The notes under the pieces: generated by a model
The model's database searches: none
Told to the model about the DNA's origin: nothing
What the model saw: only the letters and a program-made list of their open reading frames with translations
NCBI GenBank assembly: GCA_009784895.1
Contig: WQXJ01000009.1
Span: 1-55,099 of the forward strand
Reading direction: 5' to 3'
Source: Micrococcales bacterium
GTDB taxonomy: Bacteria; Actinomycetota; Actinomycetes; Actinomycetales; WQXJ01
Length of the DNA stretch: 55,099 bases
Shown: in pieces, positions 16,556 to 25,936 of the stretch
How positions within the stretch are numbered: position 1 is the stretch's first letter
Layout of the letters: each line of letters begins with the position of its first letter
Made by a program: the position numbers and the translations under genes

Positions 16556-17541
16556 AGTAAGGCCGTTTGACCCGACTCGGCACTGGTTAGGGCGGCCTCG
16601 GCCACCTCCAAGGTCTTCAGGCCTTCGGCCAGGGTGATGATAGGCGCATCGGCATTGCCCAAAACCGCATCGCGGAAGGCCTCACCTTCGCTGCGCAGTG
16701 GTTCGCGCGTAGCCAAGGCGAAGCGAGTCATATCACCTTCGGTGACGCCACGGAATTGGCGCAACTGCTCCCATTCGGTTGGCACCGAACCGTTGGCCCA
16801 AAACTCCAAGGTGACGTGGCCTGTGTCGGCCACAAAGGCACCCCGTTCGCCGGTCACAATGGTGGCCCGCTCTTTGATCGGGCTGAGCCAGTTGACAATA
16901 TGGTTGACCAGCACACCGTTGGCCAACAGGCCGGTGATGGCAACCATGTCTTCGTGTTCGCGGCCGGCCCGGTGGGTGGTCTCAGCCGCGACCCTGATGT
17001 AGTCAGAATCCGCCAGCCACTGGGTCGAGTTGATGTCGTGGGTGGCCAAATCTTTGATGACGCCAACATCGCTGATTCGAGCCGGGAACGGCCCTTGGCG
17101 GCGGGTGGCCACCTGGCAGACGTCACCGAGCTCGCCGGCGCCAATGCGCTGACGTAGCTCGGCAATGGCCGGGTTGAAGCGTTCGACGTGGCCAACACAG
17201 CCCAGCACTCCAGCCTCACCAAAGGCTTGGGTCACCCGCCGGGCCGCCGCGGCTGTAGCCGCCACCGGCTTTTCGACCATTGTGGCCACACCGGCCTGGG
17301 CCAGGGCAATGGCAACCTCCTCATGCAGCACTGTCGGTACAGCCACCACAGCCATATCCAGTTTCGCTGCAATCAGGTCTTCGACACTCTTGCCCAAGGC
17401 CAAGTCCTGGGCCACACCAAAACGGTCCTCACCGGCATCGGCCACCGCCACCAGGTCAACACCGTCGATCTGTCGCATGATCCGGGCGTGATGCCGCCCC
17501 ATTGAACCAATGCCAATGACTCCGGCTCGCAAATTGGCCAT
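16552..17541 (-). CDS. wbpB: Gfo/Idh/MocA oxidoreductase, probable UDP-GlcNAcA 3-dehydrogenase (WbpB-like)
   Basis: 329 residues. Rossmann GIGSMGRHHARIM at the N-terminus, the family's EKPVA lysine motif (about 91-95), GHVERFNPAI, and ATHDINSTQWL with the expected catalytic Asp/His. In the Wbp pathway WbpB oxidises C3 of UDP-GlcNAc uronate to allow amination by WbpE. The assignment rests on the immediate neighbours: its ATG overlaps the stop of the WbpE-like aminotransferase (TAATG), itself next to a WbpD-like N-acetyltransferase. Sequence alone would only support 'Gfo/Idh/MocA family'. Confidence 0.75.
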   Translation of the reverse strand: MANLRAGVIGIGSMGRHHARIMRQIDGVDLVAVADAGEDRFGVAQDLALGKSVEDLIAAKLDMAVVAVPTVLHEEVAIALAQAGVATMVEKPVAATAAAARRVTQAFGEAGVLGCVGHVERFNPAIAELRQRIGAGELGDVCQVATRRQGPFPARISDVGVIKDLATHDINSTQWLADSDYIRVAAETTHRAGREHEDMVAITGLLANGVLVNHIVNWLSPIKERATIVTGERGAFVADTGHVTLEFWANGSVPTEWEQLRQFRGVTEGDMTRFALATREPLRSEGEAFRDAVLGNADAPIITLAEGLKTLEVAEAALTSAESGQTALL

Positions 17542-18644
17542 TACGCACCCGCTTTCATTACGGCGGCCACCGCCGCCACGATCCGGTCCAAGTCGCTTTG
17601 GTCTAAGGCCGGGTGGACCGGCAGGGATAGGACCTCGGCCGCGGCCCGGTCGGTTTGCGGCAGGTTGAGTCCTGGGGCAAATCGCTCCAGTGAGGCCAGT
17701 TTGTGATTGGGCGTTGGGTAAAACGCCCCGGAACCGACTTTGTGTTCTTCCCTCAGCGCCTGGACAATCCGGTCGCGCTCCCCCGCGTCGACTCGAATGG
17801 TGTACTGGTGGTAGACGTGGGTAGCGCCTGGCCTTATGGCCGGGGTTGTAACGCCAGGCAGGTTGGCGCTGAGGAAGGCGGCGTTGGCTTGGCGGGCCGC
17901 CGTCCAGGCCGGTAGCTTGCCCAACTGGACCCGGCCCAGGGCAGCTTGAATATCGGTCATCCGCTCGTTGAAGCCAATCAATTCGTTGGCGTACTGCCGC
18001 TCCATGCCCTGGTTGCGCAGCAGCTTGACCGTATGGGCGACCTCGTCATTGGCGCAGGCCACGATGCCGCCCTCGCCGGTTGTCATGTTCTTGGTGGCGT
18101 AAAGCGAGAACATGGCGAAGGTGCCAAAAGCCCCGCAAGGCACCCCGTTCAGGGTCGAACCGTGGGCTTGGGCGGCGTCTTCGTAGATCTCCAGTCCGGC
18201 CTCGTCCGCCAGAGCCATCAGCGCGTCCATATCGGCCGGCTGGCCGTAGAGGTGAACCGGCATGATGCCACGCGTACGTGGTGTGATGGCGGCTTTGACG
18301 GCCGCCGGATCGAGGCAGAAGTAGTCCGGTTCAATGTCAGCGAAAACCGGTGTGGCGCCGGCCAGTACCACCGAGTTGGCGGTCGCGGCGAAAGTGAAGG
18401 ACGGCACAATCACCTCATCGCCCAGTCCTACGCCGGCAGCCACCAGGCCAAGATGCAACCCGGCCGTGCCTGATCCGACAGCCACGCATTGGCGACCGCC
18501 CACCAGCTCTTGGCCAAATTCAGTTTCGAAGGCCGCTACCTCGGGCCCTTGGGCAATCATGCCACTTCGTAGCACGCGGTCTACCGCGGCCCGCTCCTCG
18601 TCGCCGACGATTGGTTTGGCCGGTGGGATGAAGTCAAAGCTCAT
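17541..18644 (-). CDS. wbpE: DegT/DnrJ/EryC1 aminotransferase, probable WbpE-type
   Basis: 367 residues. PLP-dependent sugar aminotransferase: IPPAKPIVGDEERAAV at the N-terminus, SGTAGLHLGL phosphate site, DEVIVPSFTFAATAN, YEDAAQAHGS, the PLP lysine in SLYATKNMTTGEGG, and RNQGMERQY. In the Wbp pathway this enzyme aminates the 3-keto sugar made by WbpB. ATG at 18642-18644 with AAGGAGG about 9 nt upstream; the in-frame extension to 18719 lies in the upstream gene and is rejected. It starts 4 nt after the acetyltransferase gene and overlaps the dehydrogenase gene by one base. Confidence 0.85.
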   Translation of the reverse strand: MSFDFIPPAKPIVGDEERAAVDRVLRSGMIAQGPEVAAFETEFGQELVGGRQCVAVGSGTAGLHLGLVAAGVGLGDEVIVPSFTFAATANSVVLAGATPVFADIEPDYFCLDPAAVKAAITPRTRGIMPVHLYGQPADMDALMALADEAGLEIYEDAAQAHGSTLNGVPCGAFGTFAMFSLYATKNMTTGEGGIVACANDEVAHTVKLLRNQGMERQYANELIGFNERMTDIQAALGRVQLGKLPAWTAARQANAAFLSANLPGVTTPAIRPGATHVYHQYTIRVDAGERDRIVQALREEHKVGSGAFYPTPNHKLASLERFAPGLNLPQTDRAAAEVLSLPVHPALDQSDLDRIVAAVAAVMKAGA

Positions 18645-18648
18645 GGCT

Positions 18649-19236
18649 TCAGGCCTCCTTGATAGTGTCTTGCGTTTCGATATAGCGCCGGCCGGTGGCC
18701 GGGCATAGCCAATAATCACCTTGTTGGGTCAGCGGCTGGCCGGCCTGGCCAACCCAACCGACCCGCCTGGCCGGCACACCCACAACTAGGGCGTGAGGCG
18801 GCACGTCTTTGATCACAACCGCACCGGCCGCCACCATTGACCAGGCGCCAATTCGGACCGGCGCCACGCAGATGGCCCTGGCCCCAATGGCGGCGCCAGT
18901 TTCGATGGTCACCCCGACCAAATCCCAGTCATCGCCGGATTTGAGTGAACCGTCGGGGTTAATTGAACGCGGGTAAGTGTCGTTGGTTAGCACAGCCGCC
19001 GGACCGATGAAGACGCCATTGGCTAACTCGGCTGGTTCGTAAACCAAGGCGTAGTTCTGGACCTTGCAGTTATCGCCTAAGCGCACACCGGTGCCAATGT
19101 AGGCGCCACGGCCAATGACGCAATTTTGGCCCAGTTCCGCTGCCTCGCGGATCTGAGCCAAATGCCAAACTTTCGTCCCGGCCCCAATCGAGGCCCTGGG
19201 GTCGACGTCCGCCGAGGCAGCTACTGAGTAATCCAC
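18649..19236 (-). CDS. wbpD: Hexapeptide-repeat N-acetyltransferase (WbpD-like)
   Basis: 195 residues. Left-handed beta-helix repeats through most of the chain (ASIGAGTKVWHLAQI, NCVIGRGAYIGTGVRLGDNCKVQNYALVYE, VFIGPAAVLTNDTYPR, GAAIGARAICVAPVRIGAWSMVAAGAVVIKDVP, VVGVPARRVGWVGQ). The NDTYPR and VQNYALVYE features are those of WbpD/WlbB enzymes that acetylate the 3-amino group of UDP-GlcNAc3NA. A C-terminal tail with YWLCPATGRRY is present. GTG start with AGGAG just upstream (close spacing). First gene of the D-E-B trio in the minus-strand operon. Confidence 0.85.
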   Translation of the reverse strand: MDYSVAASADVDPRASIGAGTKVWHLAQIREAAELGQNCVIGRGAYIGTGVRLGDNCKVQNYALVYEPAELANGVFIGPAAVLTNDTYPRSINPDGSLKSGDDWDLVGVTIETGAAIGARAICVAPVRIGAWSMVAAGAVVIKDVPPHALVVGVPARRVGWVGQAGQPLTQQGDYWLCPATGRRYIETQDTIKEA

Positions 19237-19351
19237 ACCGCTCCTATCTGTGCCAGGTGCGCCGCCGGCAGGCGGACCGCCCTACACGTTACCTCAGCGA
19301 CTGAGCCCACCGCAGGGACGTGGCGGCGGCGCGGCGGTCTTCACAAATCTC

Positions 19352-20608
19352 TCACGCGCCATCCGCCACCGCGTCACTGTCGCCTCCCAAACCTAAGGTC
19401 CGGGCCATCACCGCGGCCGAGCGCCGACCGTCGTGGATGGCCTGAACAAAAGCCCGCCCTTGGGTTGCCAGGCGCCTGGCTTGGTCGCGCTGGGCCAGGA
19501 TTTGGCCGATGCCGCTGGCCAGGTTGGCCGCTTCGACTTGCCATATCGGTAGGTCAAGGCCGGTTTCTGCCTTGACGCGTTGTCTGACTTGATCATCGAC
19601 ATCGGATATGACCAAGCCACCGCGGGCCATAACCTCGCAGGCGGCCACACCGTAGATGCCCAGGCGGAACTGGTCGGCCACAATATCGGCCCTGCCGTAC
19701 AGCTCCAACACCTCGGCCGCGGGCAGGCCCGCAGCCTGGATGTACTCAATTTGACCGGCGGCAGCCAGTTGGCGAAAGACCGGTTCTACCAGGTCGGTGC
19801 CCTTGACCACGGGATTGGATGGGATGTGAACCACTTTGGGCACGTCCCTGACTAGAGGTTCGGTGTTCGAGGCTTCAGGTAGATCGACTACTACCGGGCA
19901 CCAGCTGGCTCCGGGCACCGAGTCGAGCAGATCCGGGGTTGAGACCAGCTGGGGCCAGCGGCTGGTCAGCAGGTTGCGGCGATTGCGGCGGGCGGTCGAT
20001 TCCAATTCGGCCGCCCGGCGCTTGAACGAGGGCAAACCGTATGGGCTGAGTCGGTGGCTGGCAGCGTGGGCTAGGGGCAAGCGAACATCTGAGCCATGCC
20101 ACATCACGGCCACGGCCAGGCCGGCCGTGGCCAGGGCGGTCGCTTCGCCGGCCGGGTCGTAGCCGAATAGCCGGCCAAATAGCGGTAGACCAGATTCCAG
20201 CAGCACTGCCTGATACGAGCGGCGGACCTGGTCGAATTGGTGGCGTTGGAAGGCGATCGATGCCGCATTGATGGCAAACGGAGCCCGGTAGGTGGCCTCA
20301 AAGTCGAAGACCTTGGTCACCTCGAAAGCCCAATTGTCACCGCTGGCCAGGCCGTGGCGGCTGAGGGCACCGGCCCAGGCTGTGCCTTGGCCAGCGGCAT
20401 TGGCCGGTGCGATCAAAACCCGCGGTGGTTGGCCCTGGGGTTTTGGCGCCGGCTTCAACCCGGCCGGCCGGCCCACCGCCAGCCACTTGGCCCGTTCCAA
20501 TAGGCGATCAGCCTTGCCTGGCAGGTGATGCCGAGCGGATAGCACCTGCGACCAGGCTGCCCGCGCGGCCCCGGTCATCGGTCCTAGACGGCCAGGCTCT
20601 CGCCCCAT
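19352..20608 (-). CDS. Glycosyltransferase-like protein, module A first gene
   Basis: About 418 residues, GT-B-like. Motifs: VLIAPANAAGQGTAWA (about 63-80), VAVMWHGSDVRLPLAHA (about 185-202), VVHIPSNPVVKGTDLVEPVF and a late acidic site ADIVADQFRLGIYG. The same motifs in the same order occur in the protein at 31.5-33.1 kb, so the two are paralogues. No close named family recognised; GT4-like by its second half. ATG at 20606-20608 with AAGGA about 9 nt upstream; GTG at 20614 is the alternative. Divergent from its probable partner GT4 (20679). Confidence 0.65.
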   Translation of the reverse strand: MGREPGRLGPMTGAARAAWSQVLSARHHLPGKADRLLERAKWLAVGRPAGLKPAPKPQGQPPRVLIAPANAAGQGTAWAGALSRHGLASGDNWAFEVTKVFDFEATYRAPFAINAASIAFQRHQFDQVRRSYQAVLLESGLPLFGRLFGYDPAGEATALATAGLAVAVMWHGSDVRLPLAHAASHRLSPYGLPSFKRRAAELESTARRNRRNLLTSRWPQLVSTPDLLDSVPGASWCPVVVDLPEASNTEPLVRDVPKVVHIPSNPVVKGTDLVEPVFRQLAAAGQIEYIQAAGLPAAEVLELYGRADIVADQFRLGIYGVAACEVMARGGLVISDVDDQVRQRVKAETGLDLPIWQVEAANLASGIGQILAQRDQARRLATQGRAFVQAIHDGRRSAAVMARTLGLGGDSDAVADGA

Positions 20609-20678
20609 CACCACCGGTCCTTACTTCTATCGATAAGATTCGCCAGGAACAATACCGAAAAGACGAAAGGGGCAGGGC

Positions 20679-22001
20679 ATGACGCAGCCGCATCTGGCTT
20701 TCATCGCCTGGGGTTTCCCGCCATCGCGCTCCGGCGGCGCCTATCGCCTCTTGGCCACTGCCAACGCCTTCGCCCAGGCCGGCTGGCAGGTCACGGTCAT
20801 AACCGTTGACCGCAAGGTCTTCACCGACATCACCATGCCTGATCTGTCACTCGAGGAAAGGATCGACCCGGCCATAGAGGTGGTCCGCACGCCCTTCCCC
20901 TGGCCGCTGCGCAACCCGGACCGGTCAAGCTGGTCGCTGATGCACAAACTGGCTCCCAGATTGTGGCGCAAATGGCGGGTGGTTTACGAGTCACGCATTT
21001 TCCCCGAGGTTGGCTATTCCGACTGGCTACCAACTTTGAGGCGGGCGCTGCGGCAGGTCAATAAGGCCCGTCCAGTCGATCTGGTGCTGGCCTCAGGCAA
21101 CCCTTGGGTTGGGTTCGAAGCTGCGGCAGAGTTTGGCCAGGCCAATTTGGTGCCCTACGTTATGGACTACCGCGACGCCTGGACCTTGGATCAGTTTTCC
21201 GGCGCCGAACGTTTCCCCCCGACCTCACGTCAAGGTCAAATCGAACAAGACCTGATCGCCGGCGCCGCCCAAATCTGGTTTGTCAATTCCGCCACACTCG
21301 AGTGGCATGCCCAGCGCTATCCGGCGGCGGCCGGCACCATGCGTGTCGTCGCTAACGGCTGGGATCCGGAGTTCATGCCCAAACCGGCCCCACCTGAGCC
21401 ACCAACCCAATCAAAGCCCATGACCTTTGGCTACCTCGGCACCATCTCGATAATGGTGCCGGTCACCTGCATGGTTGAAGCCTGGCGACAGGCCAAGGCT
21501 GAAGGACTGCTGCCTAGTAACGCCCGTCTCGAAGTTGGCGGTTACCTCGGCTATTTCGGTGCTGCCCGCACCCGGGTTGAGCATGGCATCGCCGCAGCCA
21601 TCAAATCCGGCCAAGACGTTGGCGTCGAGTTCATCGGTCCCGTACCCAAAGGCGATGTCGCCGCCTTCTACAGCCGCCTCGATGGACTTGTCCTGGCCAT
21701 AGACGCCGGCCGCTACGTCACCACCGGCAAGGTCTTTGAGTACATTGCCACAGCCAAGCCGATTGTCTCGGTCCACCCACCTGAGGCAGCCGCCTCTGAT
21801 GTGCTTGAAGGCTACCCGCTGTGGGCCAAGGCGGCCGAGCTGTCAGTGCCGGCCGTGGCCCAGGCCTTCGGCCAGGCCGCCCAAATGGCCGGTCAACTCA
21901 CGTCCCAGCAAACCGATGCAGCCAGGGACTTCGCCTGGCAGCTCCGCCGCGCCAAGCAGTTGGCACAACCAATCGAAGAGCTGACCGCCCTGGTCTCCTG
22001 A
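20679..22001 (+). CDS. GT4-like glycosyltransferase, module A second gene
   Basis: 440 residues, GT-B fold. N-terminal HLAFIAWGFPPSRSGGAYRLLATANAFAQAGWQVTVIT, a middle YVMDYRDAWTLDQFSG with FVNSATLEWHAQRYP, then the C-terminal nucleotide-binding half (TFGYLGTISIMVPV, VEFIGPVPKGDVAAFYSRLD, TTGKVFEYIATAKPIVSV). It is a clear paralogue of the gene at 33.1-34.5 kb (same WGFPP, NGWD.EF and S/TGK..EYIAT blocks). The start has a purine-rich AAAGGGGCAGGG just upstream. Sugar specificity cannot be read. Confidence 0.8.
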   Translation: MTQPHLAFIAWGFPPSRSGGAYRLLATANAFAQAGWQVTVITVDRKVFTDITMPDLSLEERIDPAIEVVRTPFPWPLRNPDRSSWSLMHKLAPRLWRKWRVVYESRIFPEVGYSDWLPTLRRALRQVNKARPVDLVLASGNPWVGFEAAAEFGQANLVPYVMDYRDAWTLDQFSGAERFPPTSRQGQIEQDLIAGAAQIWFVNSATLEWHAQRYPAAAGTMRVVANGWDPEFMPKPAPPEPPTQSKPMTFGYLGTISIMVPVTCMVEAWRQAKAEGLLPSNARLEVGGYLGYFGAARTRVEHGIAAAIKSGQDVGVEFIGPVPKGDVAAFYSRLDGLVLAIDAGRYVTTGKVFEYIATAKPIVSVHPPEAAASDVLEGYPLWAKAAELSVPAVAQAFGQAAQMAGQLTSQQTDAARDFAWQLRRAKQLAQPIEELTALVS

Positions 22002-22064
22002 CCAGCCCAATCACCGCCAGGTTGAGCTTGGGCATAAGGGCCGCACCTGGCCTAACTGCCTCGC

Positions 22065-23168
22065 CTAGCGCCGGAAGCGAGCGGCCATCAGCTTTAGGAG
22101 CCCGGCTAGTTGATCCATTTGACCTGAGGCTTCAATAACCTCTTGACCTTGGGCTGCGGCGGCCGCCAAAACCCGGCCAAAGGCGGCGGCGTCACTGGAC
22201 CAACCTTCAAGCACCCTGGCCGCCTCAGCGGCCTCGCCCACAACAGCTCCGGCCCCACTGCGCTCAACCAGTTCGGCTGGACGCTCCAGCGGCGAAGTCA
22301 ACACCGGCAACCCGCAGGCCAAATACTCGTAGATCTTCGACGGCATAGTCGGGGCAAAGGCTTTGGTGTTCTCTAGTAGCGACAAACCGACCCAGGCTCC
22401 TCGCGCCAGGGCCCAGGCTTGGCGCGGCGGCATCCGGCCGTGGAAGCGAAGCCGCGAGGCTAGCGCCAGATGGCTAGCCATGAAGCTGTCAAGGGCCGCC
22501 TGGTCGGCCGGGTTGACGGGTCCGATTAGGTCGAAACGCCAAGTCGGCGCGGCCAAGGCCAGCTCAAGCATGGTCATCAAACCGCGCGAGAGACCAATAT
22601 CTCCGACATAGATAGCCCGCGGTGTGGCCTCAGGTGGTCCGGGCGGTGGCAGCATGGTCAGATCCGGCAGGTTGGGGCTGACCAACCGCCGGTGGGCCCT
22701 TGGCATCAGGTGGTCATCGACCACCACGGTTAGATCGGCTCGCCTCGCCGCCCGGGCACCGGCCCGGGCCACGGCTAGGCCCAGGTGCCGGGCCAAACCT
22801 TGGGCCCACGATCTGTCTTCGAGCAGAGCGACGTAGTCCTCATGCGATTCGGCCACCCAGGCCAGGCGTCTAGGGCCCAGCACCAGCCGCCTTAGCCCGC
22901 AACCCAAAGCTGAATCAGGATCGAGCGAGACTAAAACCCGGCCGCGAGCTCGCCATGGCCACCTCAGCGCTTGGACCAGGCGGCCCAACTGCCCGGCCCG
23001 GGGCCAGGTTCGGCACTCCGCTTCTGGCGGGCCGGCATCGGGCAGGCCCAAACCCAGCACTTCGACCCGCTGCCCGGCCCGGTCCAAGGCGGCCACCAGG
23101 CGATGCAAGCGGGCGTCGGCCACGTCGTGGCCCGAGGTGACAATCGAAATGTCAGGCCGCGCCGCCAT
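22065..23168 (-). CDS. GT4-like glycosyltransferase
   Basis: 367 residues. N-terminal half: DISIVTSGHDVADARLHRLVAALDRAGQRVEVLGLG; C-terminal half: AIYVGDIGLSRGLMTMLEL, RLRFHGRMPPRQAWALARGAWVGLSLLE and the phosphate-binding SKIYEYLACGLPVLTS. Typical GT-B (GT4) layout and length. It begins 6 nt after exporter ATPase 2 and is the last gene of the long minus-strand run. Acceptor and donor unknown. Convergent with the module A GT4 across 63 bp, where I see only weak inverted repeats. Confidence 0.82.
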   Translation of the reverse strand: MAARPDISIVTSGHDVADARLHRLVAALDRAGQRVEVLGLGLPDAGPPEAECRTWPRAGQLGRLVQALRWPWRARGRVLVSLDPDSALGCGLRRLVLGPRRLAWVAESHEDYVALLEDRSWAQGLARHLGLAVARAGARAARRADLTVVVDDHLMPRAHRRLVSPNLPDLTMLPPPGPPEATPRAIYVGDIGLSRGLMTMLELALAAPTWRFDLIGPVNPADQAALDSFMASHLALASRLRFHGRMPPRQAWALARGAWVGLSLLENTKAFAPTMPSKIYEYLACGLPVLTSPLERPAELVERSGAGAVVGEAAEAARVLEGWSSDAAAFGRVLAAAAAQGQEVIEASGQMDQLAGLLKLMAARFRR

Positions 23169-23174
23169 ATCGCC

Positions 23175-23990
23175 TCATAGGTCTTCCAAGGTGAAGGCGT
23201 CTTCCCCCACCTTGAGGAATTTGGTGTAAGCCTTGACGCAGGTCTCTGGGTCAGCGTGCAGCATCAGCTTGCCTTTGTGCATCCAGATGCAGTCATCGCA
23301 CATTTGTTTAACCGAGGCCAAGGCATGGGAGACCAAGAACATCGCCCTGGCTGATTCCATCAGCTCGGTCATCTTCTGGGCCGCCTTGGCCTTGAAGGCC
23401 GCATCGCCGGCCGATAGGGCCTCATCGATCATTAAGATATCCGGCTCCATATGAACCCCCACTGAAAACGCCAGCCGGGCGTGCATGCCGCTGGAGTAGG
23501 TGATCAGGGGCATATCCATGAACTCACCAATATCAGCAAACTCGGCGATGGCCTCGGCCCGCTCGGCGATTTGGGTGCGGCTTAGCCCCTGGGCCAGACC
23601 ACCCAGAATGACGTTTTCGCGGCCGGTTAGCTTGGAATTGAAACCCACGCCCAAGGCCAATAGCGAGGAGATACGCCCGCGCACCTCGATCCGGCCTGAG
23701 GAGGGTGCCAGAATTCCGGCCACAGCCCTGACCAGGGTTGATTTGCCGGCCCCATTGGCGCCAATAATGCCCAGAGAGGTCCCCACTGGCACTTCCAGAG
23801 ATAGGTTTTGGATGGCTTTGACCTCGCGTACTGCTCGTTCGCCCCGGCCCAGGCGCATAACCGCCACTTTGAAGGTTGGGACCTTTTCGAAAGTGGTGCG
23901 GTAGGTGATCGACAGGTCTTGGATCGAGACCGCCGGTGGTTCGCCTGGCACCGGGACGCGGCGCGGCTTAGATTCGGACAGCGAAATCAC
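23175..23990 (-). CDS. ABC exporter ATPase (exporter 2, Wzt/TagH-like)
   Basis: 271 residues. Walker A GANGAGKST (about 77-85), GRENVILGGLAQGLS linker, signature YSSGM (165-169), Walker B ILMIDE (185-190) and LVSHALA. No carbohydrate-binding C-terminal domain. It overlaps the permease gene by 23 nt. The start is uncertain: the GTG at 23990 has AAGGAG almost touching it, so a start a few codons downstream is possible. Paralogue of the ATPase at 10.5 kb, but its partner permease and neighbours differ, so the two exporters probably handle different polymers. Confidence 0.9.
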   Translation of the reverse strand: MISLSESKPRRVPVPGEPPAVSIQDLSITYRTTFEKVPTFKVAVMRLGRGERAVREVKAIQNLSLEVPVGTSLGIIGANGAGKSTLVRAVAGILAPSSGRIEVRGRISSLLALGVGFNSKLTGRENVILGGLAQGLSRTQIAERAEAIAEFADIGEFMDMPLITYSSGMHARLAFSVGVHMEPDILMIDEALSAGDAAFKAKAAQKMTELMESARAMFLVSHALASVKQMCDDCIWMHKGKLMLHADPETCVKAYTKFLKVGEDAFTLEDL

Positions 23991-24834
23991 GCTCCTTCGC
24001 CATAAAGAACAGCGACCCGGACAAGAATGCGAGAGTCGCCCAGGCCAACCCCATCAACCAAAACTTGGCCTCCGGGATGGTGGCGTTCTGCAGCAGTTGG
24101 TTCCACCCACCCAGCATTGAGAACAGCGGGTTGCCGATTATTTCGATTTTGCCGTAGACCGAATCGGCCACCCGGTCGACCCCCCAGAGCACCGGGCTTA
24201 GGTAGAGCCAGATACGCAGCACATAGGGCAGAAAACTGGCCGTGTCACGGAAGTAGACCTGCAAAGCCGAAACCCAGGCCGCTAGCCCGGCGGCGAACAC
24301 GACCATGAGGAAAAGAAAAACGACGCACAGCAGCATTTCGAAGCCCCAGGGCTGTCCGGTGAAGAGTCGCAGCAGCAGGTAAACCGGCACAGTTGGGAAG
24401 AACCGGTACAGACTGGTCCGCACCGCCGCCAGCGGCATCAACAACCTGGGAAAAGCCATGCGGCTGATCAAAGCGCCACCACCGGTGACCGCACCGGCGC
24501 CGGAACCAACTGAACCGGAGACAAAGGAGTAAGCGAACAGTCCGCAGCAAATGTTGCCCAACCGTTGCATCGGATTGGCCCCGCCCCCGGCCAGGACGTT
24601 CACCAACAAAAAGTAGACGCAGGCCAGCAGCAGCGGGTTCAAGATCAGCCAGAGCCGGCCCAAGACCGTGTCGGTGCTGGCCGCCCGGATTGACGAACGG
24701 GAAAACTCCGCGGCGAAGGGCCAGCGCTGCAGCAGGTCCCTGGCGTATTTCCGGATTGGTGGTAGGCCCGTGCCGTGGGCCTCGTAAACATGCAGTTCGC
24801 CGCGCGGATCGGCGTTCTGCCCCGGTTCAGACAA
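23968..24834 (-). CDS. ABC-2 type polysaccharide exporter permease (exporter 2)
   Basis: 288 residues. A cytosolic N-terminus with an amphipathic segment (IRKYARDLLQRWPFAAEFSRSSIRAASTDTVLGRLWLILNPLL) characteristic of Wzm/TagG-type permeases, then six membrane helices and a short tail. Start TTG at 24832-24834 with AAGGGA about 7 nt upstream; no nearby ATG/GTG fits better. It lies 60 bp after the GT2 gene and directly before its ATPase. Compared with permease 1, its sequence is quite divergent outside the pre-TM segment. Confidence 0.85.
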   Translation of the reverse strand: MSEPGQNADPRGELHVYEAHGTGLPPIRKYARDLLQRWPFAAEFSRSSIRAASTDTVLGRLWLILNPLLLACVYFLLVNVLAGGGANPMQRLGNICCGLFAYSFVSGSVGSGAGAVTGGGALISRMAFPRLLMPLAAVRTSLYRFFPTVPVYLLLRLFTGQPWGFEMLLCVVFLFLMVVFAAGLAAWVSALQVYFRDTASFLPYVLRIWLYLSPVLWGVDRVADSVYGKIEIIGNPLFSMLGGWNQLLQNATIPEAKFWLMGLAWATLAFLSGSLFFMAKERDFAVRI

Positions 24835-24894
24835 CTGAATTTCCCTTCAATCGGCTTGGTACCGCCCGGAAAGGGCCGGAAATAGGATAGCTGG

Positions 24895-25890
24895 TCAACT
24901 GTCCCGGCCGGGTGAACGCACCAGGCCCTCGATAAAGCTGGCCCCCCAGGCCAGGTGCATAGTCGCCATCACCACCGGCAGCCAGGCTTTGGCTTTGGCC
25001 TCCAGCCCCCGCCCAGCCAACAGGGCGGCGATTGTCTCGCCCAGGATGAAGTTGCCGGGCAGCGACATGGCTTGGGCGCAGGGCTTGCGCCTAGCCAATC
25101 CCAGTAGTCCGATGCCGAGTCCCCCGGCCACTAGGGCGGTGACCAACGGGGGCGCCAAGTACCTAGCCGAGATTGTTTCTGGATGGCGGCGCATGATTTC
25201 AGCCCGCCAGCGGCCGGTCGAGTGATACTGACGCACCAGGGCCAGCCAATTCGACCTTGGCCGGTAAGTCACCTTCAGGCTGGGGTCGAACCAGACCAGG
25301 CCGCCGGCTTGGATCAGACGGTGGCAGAGTTCCCAGTCTTCGCCCCGTTTGACCGCCTCGTCGTAGCCGCCTACCGCCGCCAGAGGCTGACGCAGGTAGG
25401 CGCCGAGGTAAGCCGATTTGGCCGGCCCAGCTTGGCCGCCAGTGTGATAGCTAGCCGCGCCAATACCAACACGAGACGACATGGCCCGGGCGACCGCCTG
25501 CTCGAAGGCTGTTGTCCCTTCCGGCACCATCAAACCTCCCACCACCACAGCCCCGGTTGCCTCTAGAGCGGCCACACATCTGGTGACATAGTCCGGCTCG
25601 AAGACCGTGTGGCCATCCGCCCTGACCAAGATCCCACCAGTGCCGGCCTGCCAGGCAGTGTTCAACCCCTCTGGGATCGAACCCGATGGGTTGACCTCCA
25701 GTTTTATCCGCTCATCGGCGGCGGCAAAGCGCCGGGCGATGGCATCGGTCTGGTCACTCGACGGGCCCAAAGCGATGACCACCTCAAGGTGACCGCTGTA
25801 GTCCTGGCCCAAAACCGACTCGATGGCCGCGGCCAGATGAGCCTGCTCGTTTAGCACCGTCAGGAAAACCGAGACGGCCGGAGCCTTCAT
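24895..25890 (-). CDS. GT2 family glycosyltransferase with C-terminal membrane segments
   Basis: 331 residues. GT-A domain: VSVFLTVLNEQAHLAAAIESVLGQDYSG, VVIALGPSSDQTDAIA, the metal site LVRADGHTVFEPDYV, and VKRGEDWELCHRLIQAG (ED..W motif). Two or three hydrophobic segments near the C-terminus (about 245-320). This resembles succinoglycan-type ExoA glycosyltransferases. ATG at 25888-25890 is the first start that fits the domain; the frame is open farther upstream only because it crosses the half repeat element at 25937-26000, and the SD before the ATG is poor, so the start is not certain. Confidence 0.8.
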   Translation of the reverse strand: MKAPAVSVFLTVLNEQAHLAAAIESVLGQDYSGHLEVVIALGPSSDQTDAIARRFAAADERIKLEVNPSGSIPEGLNTAWQAGTGGILVRADGHTVFEPDYVTRCVAALEATGAVVVGGLMVPEGTTAFEQAVARAMSSRVGIGAASYHTGGQAGPAKSAYLGAYLRQPLAAVGGYDEAVKRGEDWELCHRLIQAGGLVWFDPSLKVTYRPRSNWLALVRQYHSTGRWRAEIMRRHPETISARYLAPPLVTALVAGGLGIGLLGLARRKPCAQAMSLPGNFILGETIAALLAGRGLEAKAKAWLPVVMATMHLAWGASFIEGLVRSPGRDS

Positions 25891-25936
25891 GGCTGCGGCG
25901 CCGCCGCTTGAGCCCGACCGAACCGCTGGGTTAGTG

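Noticed and set aside
16540-16560. Gene error at the overlapping stop codons of ppm1 and the WbpB-like gene
   Set aside because: Both proteins have normal family-length ends; convergent overlap by a few bases is common.
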